Of a DNA stretch of 20,813 nt, positions 14,547-20,813 are shown one piece after another (the first letter of the stretch is position 1; the number at the start of each line of letters is the position of its first letter). This stretch comes from an uncultured Fretibacterium sp. GTDB lineage: Bacteria; Synergistota; Synergistia; Synergistales; Aminobacteriaceae. Made by a program: the position numbers and the translations under genes. Under the pieces are notes generated by a model. The model saw only the letters and a program-made list of their open reading frames with translations. It made no database searches and was not told the DNA's origin. The stretch is taken from assembly GCF_938040765.1 (NCBI RefSeq), contig NZ_CALIAA010000008.1, forward strand, positions 1-20,813, written 5' to 3'.

Positions 14547-15968
14547 CTACTTTCTGCGCCTGCTCCGGAGCGGGAGCAGCGCCAAAAGAGCAACGATGCC
14601 CGCAAGTCCCGCATCGCATCCGCCGCCGCCGCTGCGCGACTTCCGGTTCGGGTCGGGCAGGAGCGGATCACCGGGGTTCGGTCTGGGGAGGGGGCCAGGC
14701 TGCCCCGGCCTCGGGTTCGGGTTCGGGCCGGGAGCCCCCCCGGAGCCCTTCTTCACGATAGTGTAAGTCATGTCGGCACTGGCCGTCGCCGTCGAGGCCC
14801 GGAAGCCCAGCGGGATATCCCCGCTGACAGTAGCGTCCGGCGTACCGGAGAGGGTGACCGTCACATCGCTCGAGACCCCGCCTTTCGGCGTCACAACGTA
14901 TCCCAGCCATACCGGGAGGGAACTGCCGGGAATGGTCGTCACTGTCAAAGCCTGCCCTGCGGAAGACGTGACGTCGAAGGAGGCGGCAAAGGGGACCCCC
15001 GGCTCATACTCCCTGCTGGCCAGGGTGTCCGTGGGCGGGGTGAAGACGACAACGTCGGCCGAGGCGACGGCCCGCGTCCCAATCATCACGCTCCGCCGGT
15101 CCCCGCTGAGCTGGATTTCGTACTTGGCAGCACTCGCAGGATCCAAACGGACCTGCGCCGCCGCCGGGATGGGCGAATCACAGTCGATCACCCGCAAGAC
15201 ATCCCCCGGGGCCAGGGCCGCCGGGACATTGATCAGCTTCAACATCACGTCGCCGGTCAGCGAATCGAGCTTCAGCGCAGGCAGGAGCGCAGTGGCATCG
15301 GCCACGTCCAAGCTGGCAATCGAGCTGCCCGCGGCGAAATCAAAACCGGCATCGGCATCGGCCCCCTTCTCGAACTGCACTTCTTTGCCGGCCGCGACCT
15401 TGACGGTCATGTTGCCGGAAAAGGCATCGTTCTTTTTGACGTGGAGCAGACCACCGTTCACATGCCAAACGGTTCCCCCTGCAGCTGCAGTGACGGTTCC
15501 CGTCAGCTGCACGATCCCGCCGCTTTGATGCACCGCCGCCGGAGCGCTCATCTTGCCCAGCTTCAGCCTAGCACTCGAGGGAACGTTCAGATTCAGGCGA
15601 TTAACGGCATCAAAAGCCAGCGCCGACGCCCCTACAGTCCGGATTTCGGCATTGCCCTCCAGCTCGATGTTGACCGCGGCATCCCCGCTTCCCAGCGTCA
15701 AGTTATGACCGGCTCTGATATCGAGGGAAACGTCCGGGCTCAGCAGGAGCCCCCCCGCGAAGGCTGCATTAGTGATCCCCACTATGGTCTTGGACCTGCC
15801 GATCACCACGTGGTCCACCGAAGCCGGCACCCCGGCGGGGACCCAGTTGGCGCCGTCGCTCCACACGCTGTCCGGGACACTATTACTCCACACCTTTTCC
15901 GCCGCCCCGGCGCCGGAGGGGAACAGAAAAGCCACAAGCGCAACTGCCAACAAGAAGCCTTTTCTCAC
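14547..15968 (-). CDS. Secreted surface protein with SYNERG-CTERM sorting signal
   Basis: The 473-residue protein begins with a signal peptide (MRKGFLLAVALVAFLFPSGAGAA) and ends with a tripartite sorting tail: glycine/serine-rich GGGGCDAG, a hydrophobic stretch and RSRRRK. That is the pattern of the SYNERG-CTERM domain found in Synergistota. Between them lie a WS-x2-ANWVPAGVPAS-DHVVIG opening, as in passenger-type beta-helix repeats, low-complexity Ala/Val/Gly-rich strands (about 50-270), an Ig-like segment (about 300-410) and a Pro/Asn/Gly linker. I chose the GTG start at 15968 because AAGGAGG lies eight bases upstream. The ligand and role are unknown; display on the cell surface is inferred. 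Confidence 0.82.
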   Translation of the reverse strand: MRKGFLLAVALVAFLFPSGAGAAEKVWSNSVPDSVWSDGANWVPAGVPASVDHVVIGRSKTIVGITNAAFAGGLLLSPDVSLDIRAGHNLTLGSGDAAVNIELEGNAEIRTVGASALAFDAVNRLNLNVPSSARLKLGKMSAPAAVHQSGGIVQLTGTVTAAAGGTVWHVNGGLLHVKKNDAFSGNMTVKVAAGKEVQFEKGADADAGFDFAAGSSIASLDVADATALLPALKLDSLTGDVMLKLINVPAALAPGDVLRVIDCDSPIPAAAQVRLDPASAAKYEIQLSGDRRSVMIGTRAVASADVVVFTPPTDTLASREYEPGVPFAASFDVTSSAGQALTVTTIPGSSLPVWLGYVVTPKGGVSSDVTVTLSGTPDATVSGDIPLGFRASTATASADMTYTIVKKGSGGAPGPNPNPRPGQPGPLPRPNPGDPLLPDPNRKSRSGGGGCDAGLAGIVALLALLPLRSRRRK

Positions 15969-16060
15969 ATCGACATCCTCCTTTTCGAACTTGCCCTGCG
16001 CCGCCGCGGCACGGGGCACGACGCGTTCAACGCGCCTCCGTTTTCATTGCATTGCTCTTG

Positions 16061-16089
16061 ATTATACACCGTGCGGCACGTCAGGCAGC
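16061..16089 (-). promoter_or_regulatory. Likely promoter of the SYNERG-CTERM gene
   Basis: On the - strand a perfect TATAAT lies at 16066-16061, with a weak -35 (GGCTGC) 17 bases upstream. It would give a leader of about 85 bases before the GTG at 15968. The call rests mainly on the -10 box. Confidence 0.45.
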
Positions 16090-16156
16090 CCCGGGGACAA
16101 ACGGGGGGCGAGGGAAACGCCAGGAACCGGCCCCCGGCGCTCCGCCTTTTTCCGGC

Positions 16157-16184
16157 TTGACGGCCCGGACAACTCCTATATAAT
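16157..16184 (+). promoter_or_regulatory. Strong sigma-70-type promoter of the grd operon
   Basis: TTGACG (16157-16162), a 16-base spacer and a perfect TATAAT (16179-16184) precede the glycine riboswitch. The predicted start is near 16191, so the riboswitch begins about 40 bases into the transcript. This is the best promoter match in the window. Confidence 0.85.
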
Positions 16185-16230
16185 TTACATTGCGGTAGTT
16201 TGAAGAAAGTCGCAACCCTGAAAGAAGGAT

Positions 16231-16340
16231 ATGAGAGAGACCCATGCGGGGAGGAACTCCCGGCGGGGCGCCGAAGGGGCAAGTGCTCGAGACACGGAAA
16301 CTCTCAGGCCAAAGGATCGTATCCGGACAGGACTCTGAAG
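16231..16340 (+). ncRNA. Glycine riboswitch (single recognisable aptamer)
   Basis: The conserved core GCGCCGAAGGGGCAA (16268-16282), the AAACTCTCAGG strand (16298-16308), a small GGAT-CGT-ATCC hairpin (16314-16324) and GGACAGGACTCTG (16325-16337) are all in the order of the glycine aptamer. AGAGAG at 16234-16239 can close the outer stem. Only one aptamer is evident. Bases 16341-16400 hold a weak TCCTT/AAGGA hairpin but no T-tract, so control may be translational. It probably raises grd expression when glycine is present. Confidence 0.9.
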
Positions 16341-16406
16341 CTGTACGTTTCCTTTTCATGAAGGAGAGACCGGCGACAGAATGCAGAAGGTCCGGAGGGG
16401 TAGTCG

Positions 16407-16844
16407 ATGCAGAACAACACCGTGCTCATCACCAACAACGAAGAGCTCTCGCGGATCGTCCGAAACGGGCGTTTCGTAAAGGGGTCGTCTTTGGATGTTC
16501 TCGTGTCCGTCCGAAGCTCCGTACACCTTGGCGGGCGCCTTCTCACCCATCCGCTCTGCGGCAACCTCAGACCCTACCAGCAGCCTTTTCGCTCCGTCCT
16601 CATCCAGGAGTTCCCGGGAGCGCTCGTGGACCTGGAGTCCCTGTCTCTCATCGAAAATGCGGTGGCCGTATACAAGAGCTGCGAGGATCGCATGCTCCTT
16701 CCCGAGAACCTGGACGAACCGACCCGTGCGGATTACGCCTTCATCGACAGTGAGTTGATGAGGGAAAGTCTGGAGCGGTACGGCATGTTGTCGCGTCATT
16801 CGGCACTGCCGCCCGCCGTATTGCTTACCCATAGTTCAAATTAA
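16407..16844 (+). CDS. grdX: GrdX family protein
   Basis: The 145-residue protein starts with ITNNEEL and contains VDLESLSLIENAVAVYK, resembling the small GrdX proteins at the head of glycine, sarcosine and betaine reductase operons. Their biochemical role is unknown. It follows the riboswitch directly, with GGAGGGG six bases before the ATG, and ends 16 bases before trxA. In clostridial operons trxB usually stands between grdX and trxA, but it is absent here. Recognition rests on length, motifs and position. Confidence 0.82.
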   Translation: MQNNTVLITNNEELSRIVRNGRFVKGSSLDVLVSVRSSVHLGGRLLTHPLCGNLRPYQQPFRSVLIQEFPGALVDLESLSLIENAVAVYKSCEDRMLLPENLDEPTRADYAFIDSELMRESLERYGMLSRHSALPPAVLLTHSSN

Positions 16845-16860
16845 AGGAGGTGAATGCACA

Positions 16861-17184
16861 ATGCCTGTCGAGTTGACGAAGGAGAACTGCGACGCCGAGG
16901 TGAAGCAGGCCAGCGGTGTGGTCGTCATGGACTTCTGGGGTCCCGCATGCGGACCCTGCATGGCCCTGATGCCCAAGTACATGGAAATCGCCGAGAAGTA
17001 CGAGGGCAAGGCCAAGTTCTGCAAGGTGGATACGTCCACGAACAAGCGCGTGGCCATCAACTTCAAGGTCATGAGCCTGCCGACGATCCTGTTCTACAAG
17101 GACGGCGCGGAGGTGGCCCGCCTTGGCGGCACCGACGCCACGGCCGAGAACATCGAGGCCAAGGTCAAGGAGCTGATCGGGTAA
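16861..17184 (+). CDS. trxA: Thioredoxin of the glycine reductase operon
   Basis: The 107-residue thioredoxin has the active site W26-G-P-A-C30-G-P-C33, buried D24 and the cis-proline motif MSLPT. It is the classical CGPC form, unlike the CVPC-type sites reported for some clostridial glycine reductase thioredoxins. It would supply electrons to reduce the oxidised selenoprotein GrdA after each turnover. The start follows AAGGAGGTG, which overlaps the grdX stop region. Its reductase partner is not encoded in the window. Two hairpins with T-runs follow before grdE. Confidence 0.93.
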   Translation: MPVELTKENCDAEVKQASGVVVMDFWGPACGPCMALMPKYMEIAEKYEGKAKFCKVDTSTNKRVAINFKVMSLPTILFYKDGAEVARLGGTDATAENIEAKVKELIG

Positions 17185-17192
17185 CGGAAGGC

Positions 17193-17279
17193 GGCCGGAG
17201 GAGAGCGCCCGATTCTCTGCGGCCTTTTGCCCGTGCCTGACTCCAAGGGCCGGAGCACGGGCGGGGCGCTCCGGCTTTT
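17193..17279 (+). terminator. Two successive terminator-like hairpins between trxA and grdE
   Basis: The first hairpin pairs GGCCG (17193-17197) with CGGCC (17220-17224), plus an inner AGAG/CTCT helix, followed by TTTT. The second pairs GCCGGAGC (17249-17256) with GCTCCGGC (17268-17275), followed by TTTT (17276-17279). They could reduce read-through into grdE or mark a second transcript start. Another small hairpin (17357-17373) lies downstream in the 229-base gap. No clear promoter for grdE was found there. Confidence 0.65.
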
Positions 17280-17413
17280 CAGGGCGGGACGGGCCCGCGG
17301 CGCCCGCGCGGTCGGCGAAAGAGCGTTATGCGACGCTTCGAGCCGTCGAGGCGGGAATCCCCATGAGGGGGATGTCATCTCTATACGCATCATGAAGAAA
17401 AGGAGGAAAGAGA

Positions 17414-18712
17414 ATGAAGCTGGAACTTCACAGAGTTTTTGTCAAGAAGCTGAAGTTCGGGGATAAGACCGGCTATGCGGACGGGACGCTGACCGTCAAC
17501 AAAAAGGAGCTGCTCGACCTGATAGCCGAGGATCCTCTCCTGGGCAAGAACCTGGATGTCGACCTGGCCATGCCGGGGGAAAAGACCCGCATCATTCCGG
17601 TTAAGGACGTGCTTGAGCCCCGTTGGAAGATCGAGGGCAAGGGGCAGGTCTTCCCGGGCATCCTGAGCGATGTCGAGACCGTCGGCGAGGGCAAGACCCT
17701 CGTGCTGACGGGGGCGGCCGTCCTGACGGCGGGCAAGCTGGTGCGCTTCCAGGAGGGCATCATCGATATGTCCGGCCCCGGTGCGGAGTACACGCCCTAC
17801 TCCAAGACCTGCAACGTCGTCCTCGTGCTGGAGCCGTCCGATCCCGAGATGGACAAGCACGACTACGAGAAGGCCTGCCGCGTCGCGGGGCAGAAGGCCG
17901 CGGCCTATCTGGCCCGCTGCTGCGCCGAGGCCGGGGTCAAGGCCGAGAAGGTGGACGTCCACGAGTTCGCGAACTTCCGCGACGGCATGGCCGCTCACCC
18001 CGGGCTGCCCAAGGTGGGGTACATCTACATGCTCCAGACGCAGGGCCTGCTGCACGACACCTATCTCTACGGCGTGGACGTCAAGAAGATCCTGCCGACG
18101 GTTATCTCGCCGCTCGAGGTCATGGACGGCGCCATCACGTCGGGCAACTGCGTCTCCGCCTGCGACAAGAACAGCACCTACGTCCACCAGAACAACCCCG
18201 TCATCGCGGACATGCTGAGGCGCCACGGCAAGGACTTCAACTTCGTGGCCTGCATCGTCACCAACGAGAACGTCACCCTGGCCGACAAGCGCCGCAGCTC
18301 CACCTACGCCACCAAGCTGGCCTCCATGTTCGGGCTTGACGGCGTGGTCATCACGGAGGAGGGCTTCGGCAACCCCGACGCCGACCTGGTGATGAACTGC
18401 TGGAAGGCGGAGCGCCTAGGTATCAAGACCGCGCTGCTGACGGACGAGTACGCCGGACAGGACGGCGCGAGCCAGTCCCTGGCCGACTCCTGCCCCGAGG
18501 GCAACGCCTGCGTCACGGCGGGCAACGCCAACGAGGTCATCGTCCTGCCCCCGATGGACAAGGTCATCGGCTTCCCCGAGATGGCCCATGTCATCGCGGG
18601 CGGCTGGCAGGGTTCTCTGGCCGACGACGGCACCATCACGGTGGAGCTTCAGGCCATCACCGGCGCCACCAGCGAGCTGGGCTACACGAAGCTGGGCGCC
18701 TACACGATCTGA
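17414..18712 (+). CDS. grdE: Glycine reductase component B, GrdE precursor
   Basis: The 432-residue proprotein of the substrate-specific component B is expected to be cleaved at N245-C246 in the SGNC motif (243-246), turning C246 into the carbonyl (pyruvoyl-type) group that binds glycine as a Schiff base. Length and cleavage context match GrdE. With GrdB it forms the glycine-specific component that passes a carboxymethyl group to GrdA selenocysteine. The ATG has AGGAGG seven bases upstream. It is separated from trxA by hairpins and from grdA by a structured 134-base spacer. Sarcosine or betaine components (GrdF/GrdG, GrdI/GrdH) are related, but the operon context favours glycine. Confidence 0.93.
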   Translation: MKLELHRVFVKKLKFGDKTGYADGTLTVNKKELLDLIAEDPLLGKNLDVDLAMPGEKTRIIPVKDVLEPRWKIEGKGQVFPGILSDVETVGEGKTLVLTGAAVLTAGKLVRFQEGIIDMSGPGAEYTPYSKTCNVVLVLEPSDPEMDKHDYEKACRVAGQKAAAYLARCCAEAGVKAEKVDVHEFANFRDGMAAHPGLPKVGYIYMLQTQGLLHDTYLYGVDVKKILPTVISPLEVMDGAITSGNCVSACDKNSTYVHQNNPVIADMLRRHGKDFNFVACIVTNENVTLADKRRSSTYATKLASMFGLDGVVITEEGFGNPDADLVMNCWKAERLGIKTALLTDEYAGQDGASQSLADSCPEGNACVTAGNANEVIVLPPMDKVIGFPEMAHVIAGGWQGSLADDGTITVELQAITGATSELGYTKLGAYTI

Positions 18713-18720
18713 GCGAGAGC

Positions 18721-18803
18721 TCAGGAACCGATTTTGCAACGGAAACAGGCTTCGTAATCCGTACCGGATCCAAACGAAACGGAATCGGGAACAGGGTTCC
18801 TGA
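18721..18803 (+). other. Nested inverted repeats between grdE and grdA
   Basis: TCAGGAACC (18721-18729) pairs with GGTTCCTGA (18795-18803). Inside it, GATT/AATC (18730-18733/18783-18786), TTCGT/ACGAA (18751-18755/18774-18778) and ATCCG/CGGAT (18757-18761/18765-18769) nest in order. AACGGAA occurs twice, flanking the inner arm. A-rich sequence follows rather than a T-tract, so it is not an intrinsic terminator. It may be an mRNA processing or stabilising element setting GrdA levels. Confidence 0.55.
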
Positions 18804-18846
18804 AAAATTTAAGAGTAAGAAAAATCAAGAAAGGAAGGTGTCAAAC

Positions 18847-19323
18847 ATGGGCAAACTGGCAGGCAAGAAGCTGCTGCTTCTCGGTGAGCGCGACGGCGTT
18901 CCCGGCCCCGCCATGGAGGCATGTTTGAAGGACAGCGGTGCCGAGATCATCTTCTCGGCGACCGAGTGTTTTGTCTGAACCGCCGCAGGGGCGATGGACC
19001 TGCAGAACCAGCAGCGCGTCAAGGATGCTGGTGAGAAGTACGGAACCGATTGCATCGTCATTCTTGGCTCCTCCGACGCCGAGGGCGCGGAGATCTATGC
19101 CGAGACCGTCAGCAACGGCGATCCGACTTATGCAGGCCCGCTCGCCGGAGTCTCGTTGGGACTCCCCGTATATCATATTTTCGACCCCGTCATTCGCGCA
19201 GAGTGCGATCCCGCCGCGTGGGAAGAGCAGATCAGCATGATGGAGATGGTGCTCGACCCGGATGGGTTGGCTGCAGCGGTTAAGGGCATTCGCGATCAGT
19301 TCAGCAAGGACGTTGTGGATTGA
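18847..19323 (+). CDS. grdA: Glycine reductase selenoprotein A (GrdA) with in-frame UGA
   Basis: The frame from ATG 18847 runs 158 residues when TGA at 18976-18978 is read as selenocysteine. The Sec is residue 44 in the hallmark CFVU motif, at the same position as in known GrdA. The downstream part (from TAAGAMDLQNQQRVK) matches the family without a break. GrdA receives the carboxymethyl group from component B and passes it to component C as a selenoether, and is then reduced by thioredoxin. It is small and cytosolic. A strong GGAAGG ribosome site and an A-rich leader suggest high expression. selA, selB, selC and selD must lie elsewhere. Confidence 0.96.
18979..19003 (+). other. Candidate SECIS hairpin of grdA
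   Basis: Right after the UGA, GCAGG (18985-18989) can pair with CCTGC (18999-19003) around a nine-base loop. A competing CGCC/GGCG hairpin (18981-18984/18990-18993) is also possible. The helix is short and the loop lacks an obvious GU. The location is right for a bacterial SECIS, but the exact fold is uncertain. Confidence 0.5.
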
Positions 19324-19368
19324 CCCTTTTGAGGCTGTAAATCCAAAATACGGAAAGGTGGGATATCA

Positions 19369-20673
19369 ATGGCGTTTCGGGTCGTTCATTATATAAACCA
19401 ATTCTACGCAAATATAGGCGGCGAGGAAAAAGCCGACTATAAGCCCGAAATTCGAGAGGGCGTCGTCGGCCCCGGCATGGCCCTGAAGGGGGCTCTGGGA
19501 GCCGACGCCGAAATTGTGGCAACAGTCGTCTGCGGTGACTCCTACTTCGCGACCAACATGGAGAAGGCGAGCGCTGAGATCATCGAGATGATCAAAAAAT
19601 ACAAGCCGGACGCCTTCGTGGCGGGGCCTGCGTTCAACGCCGGCCGTTACGGGACCGCGTGCGGCGCCATGTGCGAGGCTGTCTCCAAGCAGCTGGGAAT
19701 TCCCGTTGTCAGCGGCATGTACCCGGAGAACCCCGGCGTCGAGATGTACAAGAAGGCCGCCTATATCGTGGAGACCCCCGACAGCGCGGTAGGCATGAGA
19801 AAGGCCATCCCGGCCATGGCCAAGCTGGTCCTGAAGCTCCTGAAGAAGGAGAAGCTGGGCAAGCCCGCCGAGGAAGGTTACATTGAGCGCGGCGTCCGCA
19901 AGAACATGTTCTACGACAAGCTGGCGGCCGACCGCTGCGTCGAGATGTTCGTCGCCAAGCTGAAGGGCGAGCCGTTCGAGACCGAGTACAAGATGCCGGT
20001 CTTCGACCGCGTGCCTCCCCAGCCCGCCGTCAAGGACATGAAGAATGCCGTCATCGCCATCGTGACGTCGGGCGGCATCGTCCCGAAGGGCAACCCCGAC
20101 CACATCGAGGCGTCCAGCGCCAGCAAGTACGGCGAGTACGACATCACCGGCGTGAACGACCTGACCTCCGACAAGTACTGCACGGCCCACGGCGGCTACG
20201 ACGCCACCTACGCCGATCAGGACGCGGACCGGGTCATTCCCGTCGACGTCCTGCGCGACATGGAGAAGGAAGGCGTCATCAAGAAGCTGCACAACAAGTT
20301 CTACACCACCGTCGGAAACGGTACGGCCGTCGCCAGCGCCAAGCGGTTCGGCGCGGAGATCGCCGACAAGCTGGTGGCCGACGGCGTGACCGCGGTCATC
20401 CTCACCTCGACCTGAGGCACCTGTACTCGATGCGGTGCATCGATGCTGAAGGAAATCGAGCGCAAGCTGCCCGTGGTACACATGTGCACGATCGTCCCCA
20501 TCTCCCTGACGGTCGGCGCAAACCGGATCGTCCCGACGATCGCCATTCCCCATCCTCTCGGCGACCCGACCCGTACGCCCGAGGAGGAGAAGGCTCTGCG
20601 CCGTCGTCTCGTCGAGAGGGCACTGAAGGCCCTCCAGACGGACATCACCGAGCAGACCGTCTTCACGGAGTAG
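19369..20673 (+). CDS. grdB: Glycine reductase component B selenoprotein (GrdB) with in-frame UGA
   Basis: The reading frame is 434 residues when TGA at 20413-20415 is decoded as selenocysteine at residue 349, in the motif U-G-T-C-T-R-C (C352 and C355 nearby), as in known GrdB. The N-terminal HYINQFYANIGGEEKAD and the CTIVPISLTVGANRIVP segment after the Sec match the family. GrdB is the selenoprotein subunit of the glycine-specific component B, with GrdE. The AAAGGTGGG ribosome site precedes the ATG. The usual grdC and grdD do not follow within the window. A hairpin ends the transcript instead. Confidence 0.95.
20427..20443 (+). other. Candidate SECIS hairpin of grdB
   Basis: TCGATGC (20427-20433) and GCATCGA (20437-20443) form a perfect seven-base stem with a GGT apical loop at 20434-20436, 19-21 bases past the UGA. 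Bacterial SECIS elements carry conserved G and U in the apical loop at about this distance, so the match is good. A shorter GCACC/GGTGC pairing competes. Confidence 0.65.
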
Positions 20674-20698
20674 GAGATCGTCAGCGTTTTGTTTCTCC

Positions 20699-20724
20699 GA
20701 GGCCCAGGGTCGCACCTGGGCCTT
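20699..20724 (+). terminator. Hairpin terminator after grdB
   Basis: GGCCCAGG (20701-20708) pairs with CCTGGGCC (20715-20722), extended by an A-T and a G-T pair, with a six-base loop. The T-run after it is poor (TTCGGTGTAATATATT). It starts about 26 bases after the grdB stop. The last 89 bases of the window hold no recognised gene. Confidence 0.7.
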
Positions 20725-20813
20725 CGGTGTAATATATTGCTTTAGGAAATGTTGATTTTATCTATGAAGCCTCCCGGTGGTACCCCAGCTTGCCTGTTTT
20801 GAGGAAAAAGCTC

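Noticed and set aside
13443..16061. Very long + strand open frame (872 codons) across the nitrilase and SYNERG-CTERM genes
   Set aside because: It is antisense to two well-supported genes, resembles no protein family, is Arg/Pro/Gly/His-rich, and arises from GC-rich third positions.
18976..18978. TGA in grdA as a nonsense mutation
   Set aside because: It lies in the CFVU motif at residue 44, and the frame continues with full GrdA similarity, so selenocysteine is the expected reading.
20413..20415. TGA as the end of grdB
   Set aside because: The frame continues 86 codons with conserved GrdB sequence and a UGTCTRC motif. Selenocysteine fits.
1..20813. CRISPR array, tRNA, rRNA or transposase
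   Set aside because: No regularly spaced repeats, tRNA-like cloverleaf, rRNA core or transposase motif was recognised by reading both strands. A dedicated tRNA scan was not possible.

Overview
The window is GC-rich bacterial DNA with tightly packed genes and most likely comes from a Synergistota bacterium, an anaerobic amino-acid fermenter. The best lineage marker is the secreted protein at 14547-15968, which ends in the glycine/cysteine, hydrophobic and arginine/lysine tail of the SYNERG-CTERM sorting signal. A selenocysteine-dependent glycine reductase operon and a minimal two-gene Fe-S assembly pair also fit a strict anaerobe.

Left part (about 190-8623): a ureide (purine-derived) catabolism cluster. 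It holds an ATCase/OTCase-type carbamoyltransferase (probable ureidoglycine carbamoyltransferase), an AllE-type ureidoglycine aminohydrolase, a YhcH/YjgK/YiaL-family protein, an FMN-binding glutamate-synthase-like protein with a five-cysteine N-terminus, an IclR regulator, a PucG-like aminotransferase and a PucR-type regulator. Three of these enzymes are expected to compete for ureidoglycine. Three promoters in this part carry the same operator-like element (TTTC-N7-GAAA), and two of them also share an almost identical 33-base core promoter.

Middle part (about 8668-16019): a Crp/Fnr-family regulator stands divergent from a cupin, flavodiiron protein and SmsC-SmsB operon. A 5-4-5 palindrome sits 41.5 bases upstream of the predicted start site of that operon. 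The flavodiiron gene is split by a one-base frameshift near 10988. Between the convergent smsB and nitrilase genes lies a decayed partial copy of the nitrilase 3' end that folds into strong hairpins. The SYNERG-CTERM surface protein gene follows.

Right part (16157-20724): a strong sigma-70-type promoter, a glycine riboswitch, then grdX, trxA, grdE, grdA and grdB. grdA and grdB each contain an in-frame UGA for selenocysteine (codons 44 and 349). grdC, grdD and trxB are not in the window, and a hairpin terminator follows grdB.

How the genes may work together (inference): ureidoglycine transamination onto glyoxylate would make glycine, and glycine reductase would turn glycine into acetyl phosphate. 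The carbamoyltransferase would release carbamoyl phosphate. Purine ureides could therefore yield ATP by two substrate-level routes, with glycine sensed by the riboswitch. No tRNA, rRNA, CRISPR array or insertion sequence was recognised.
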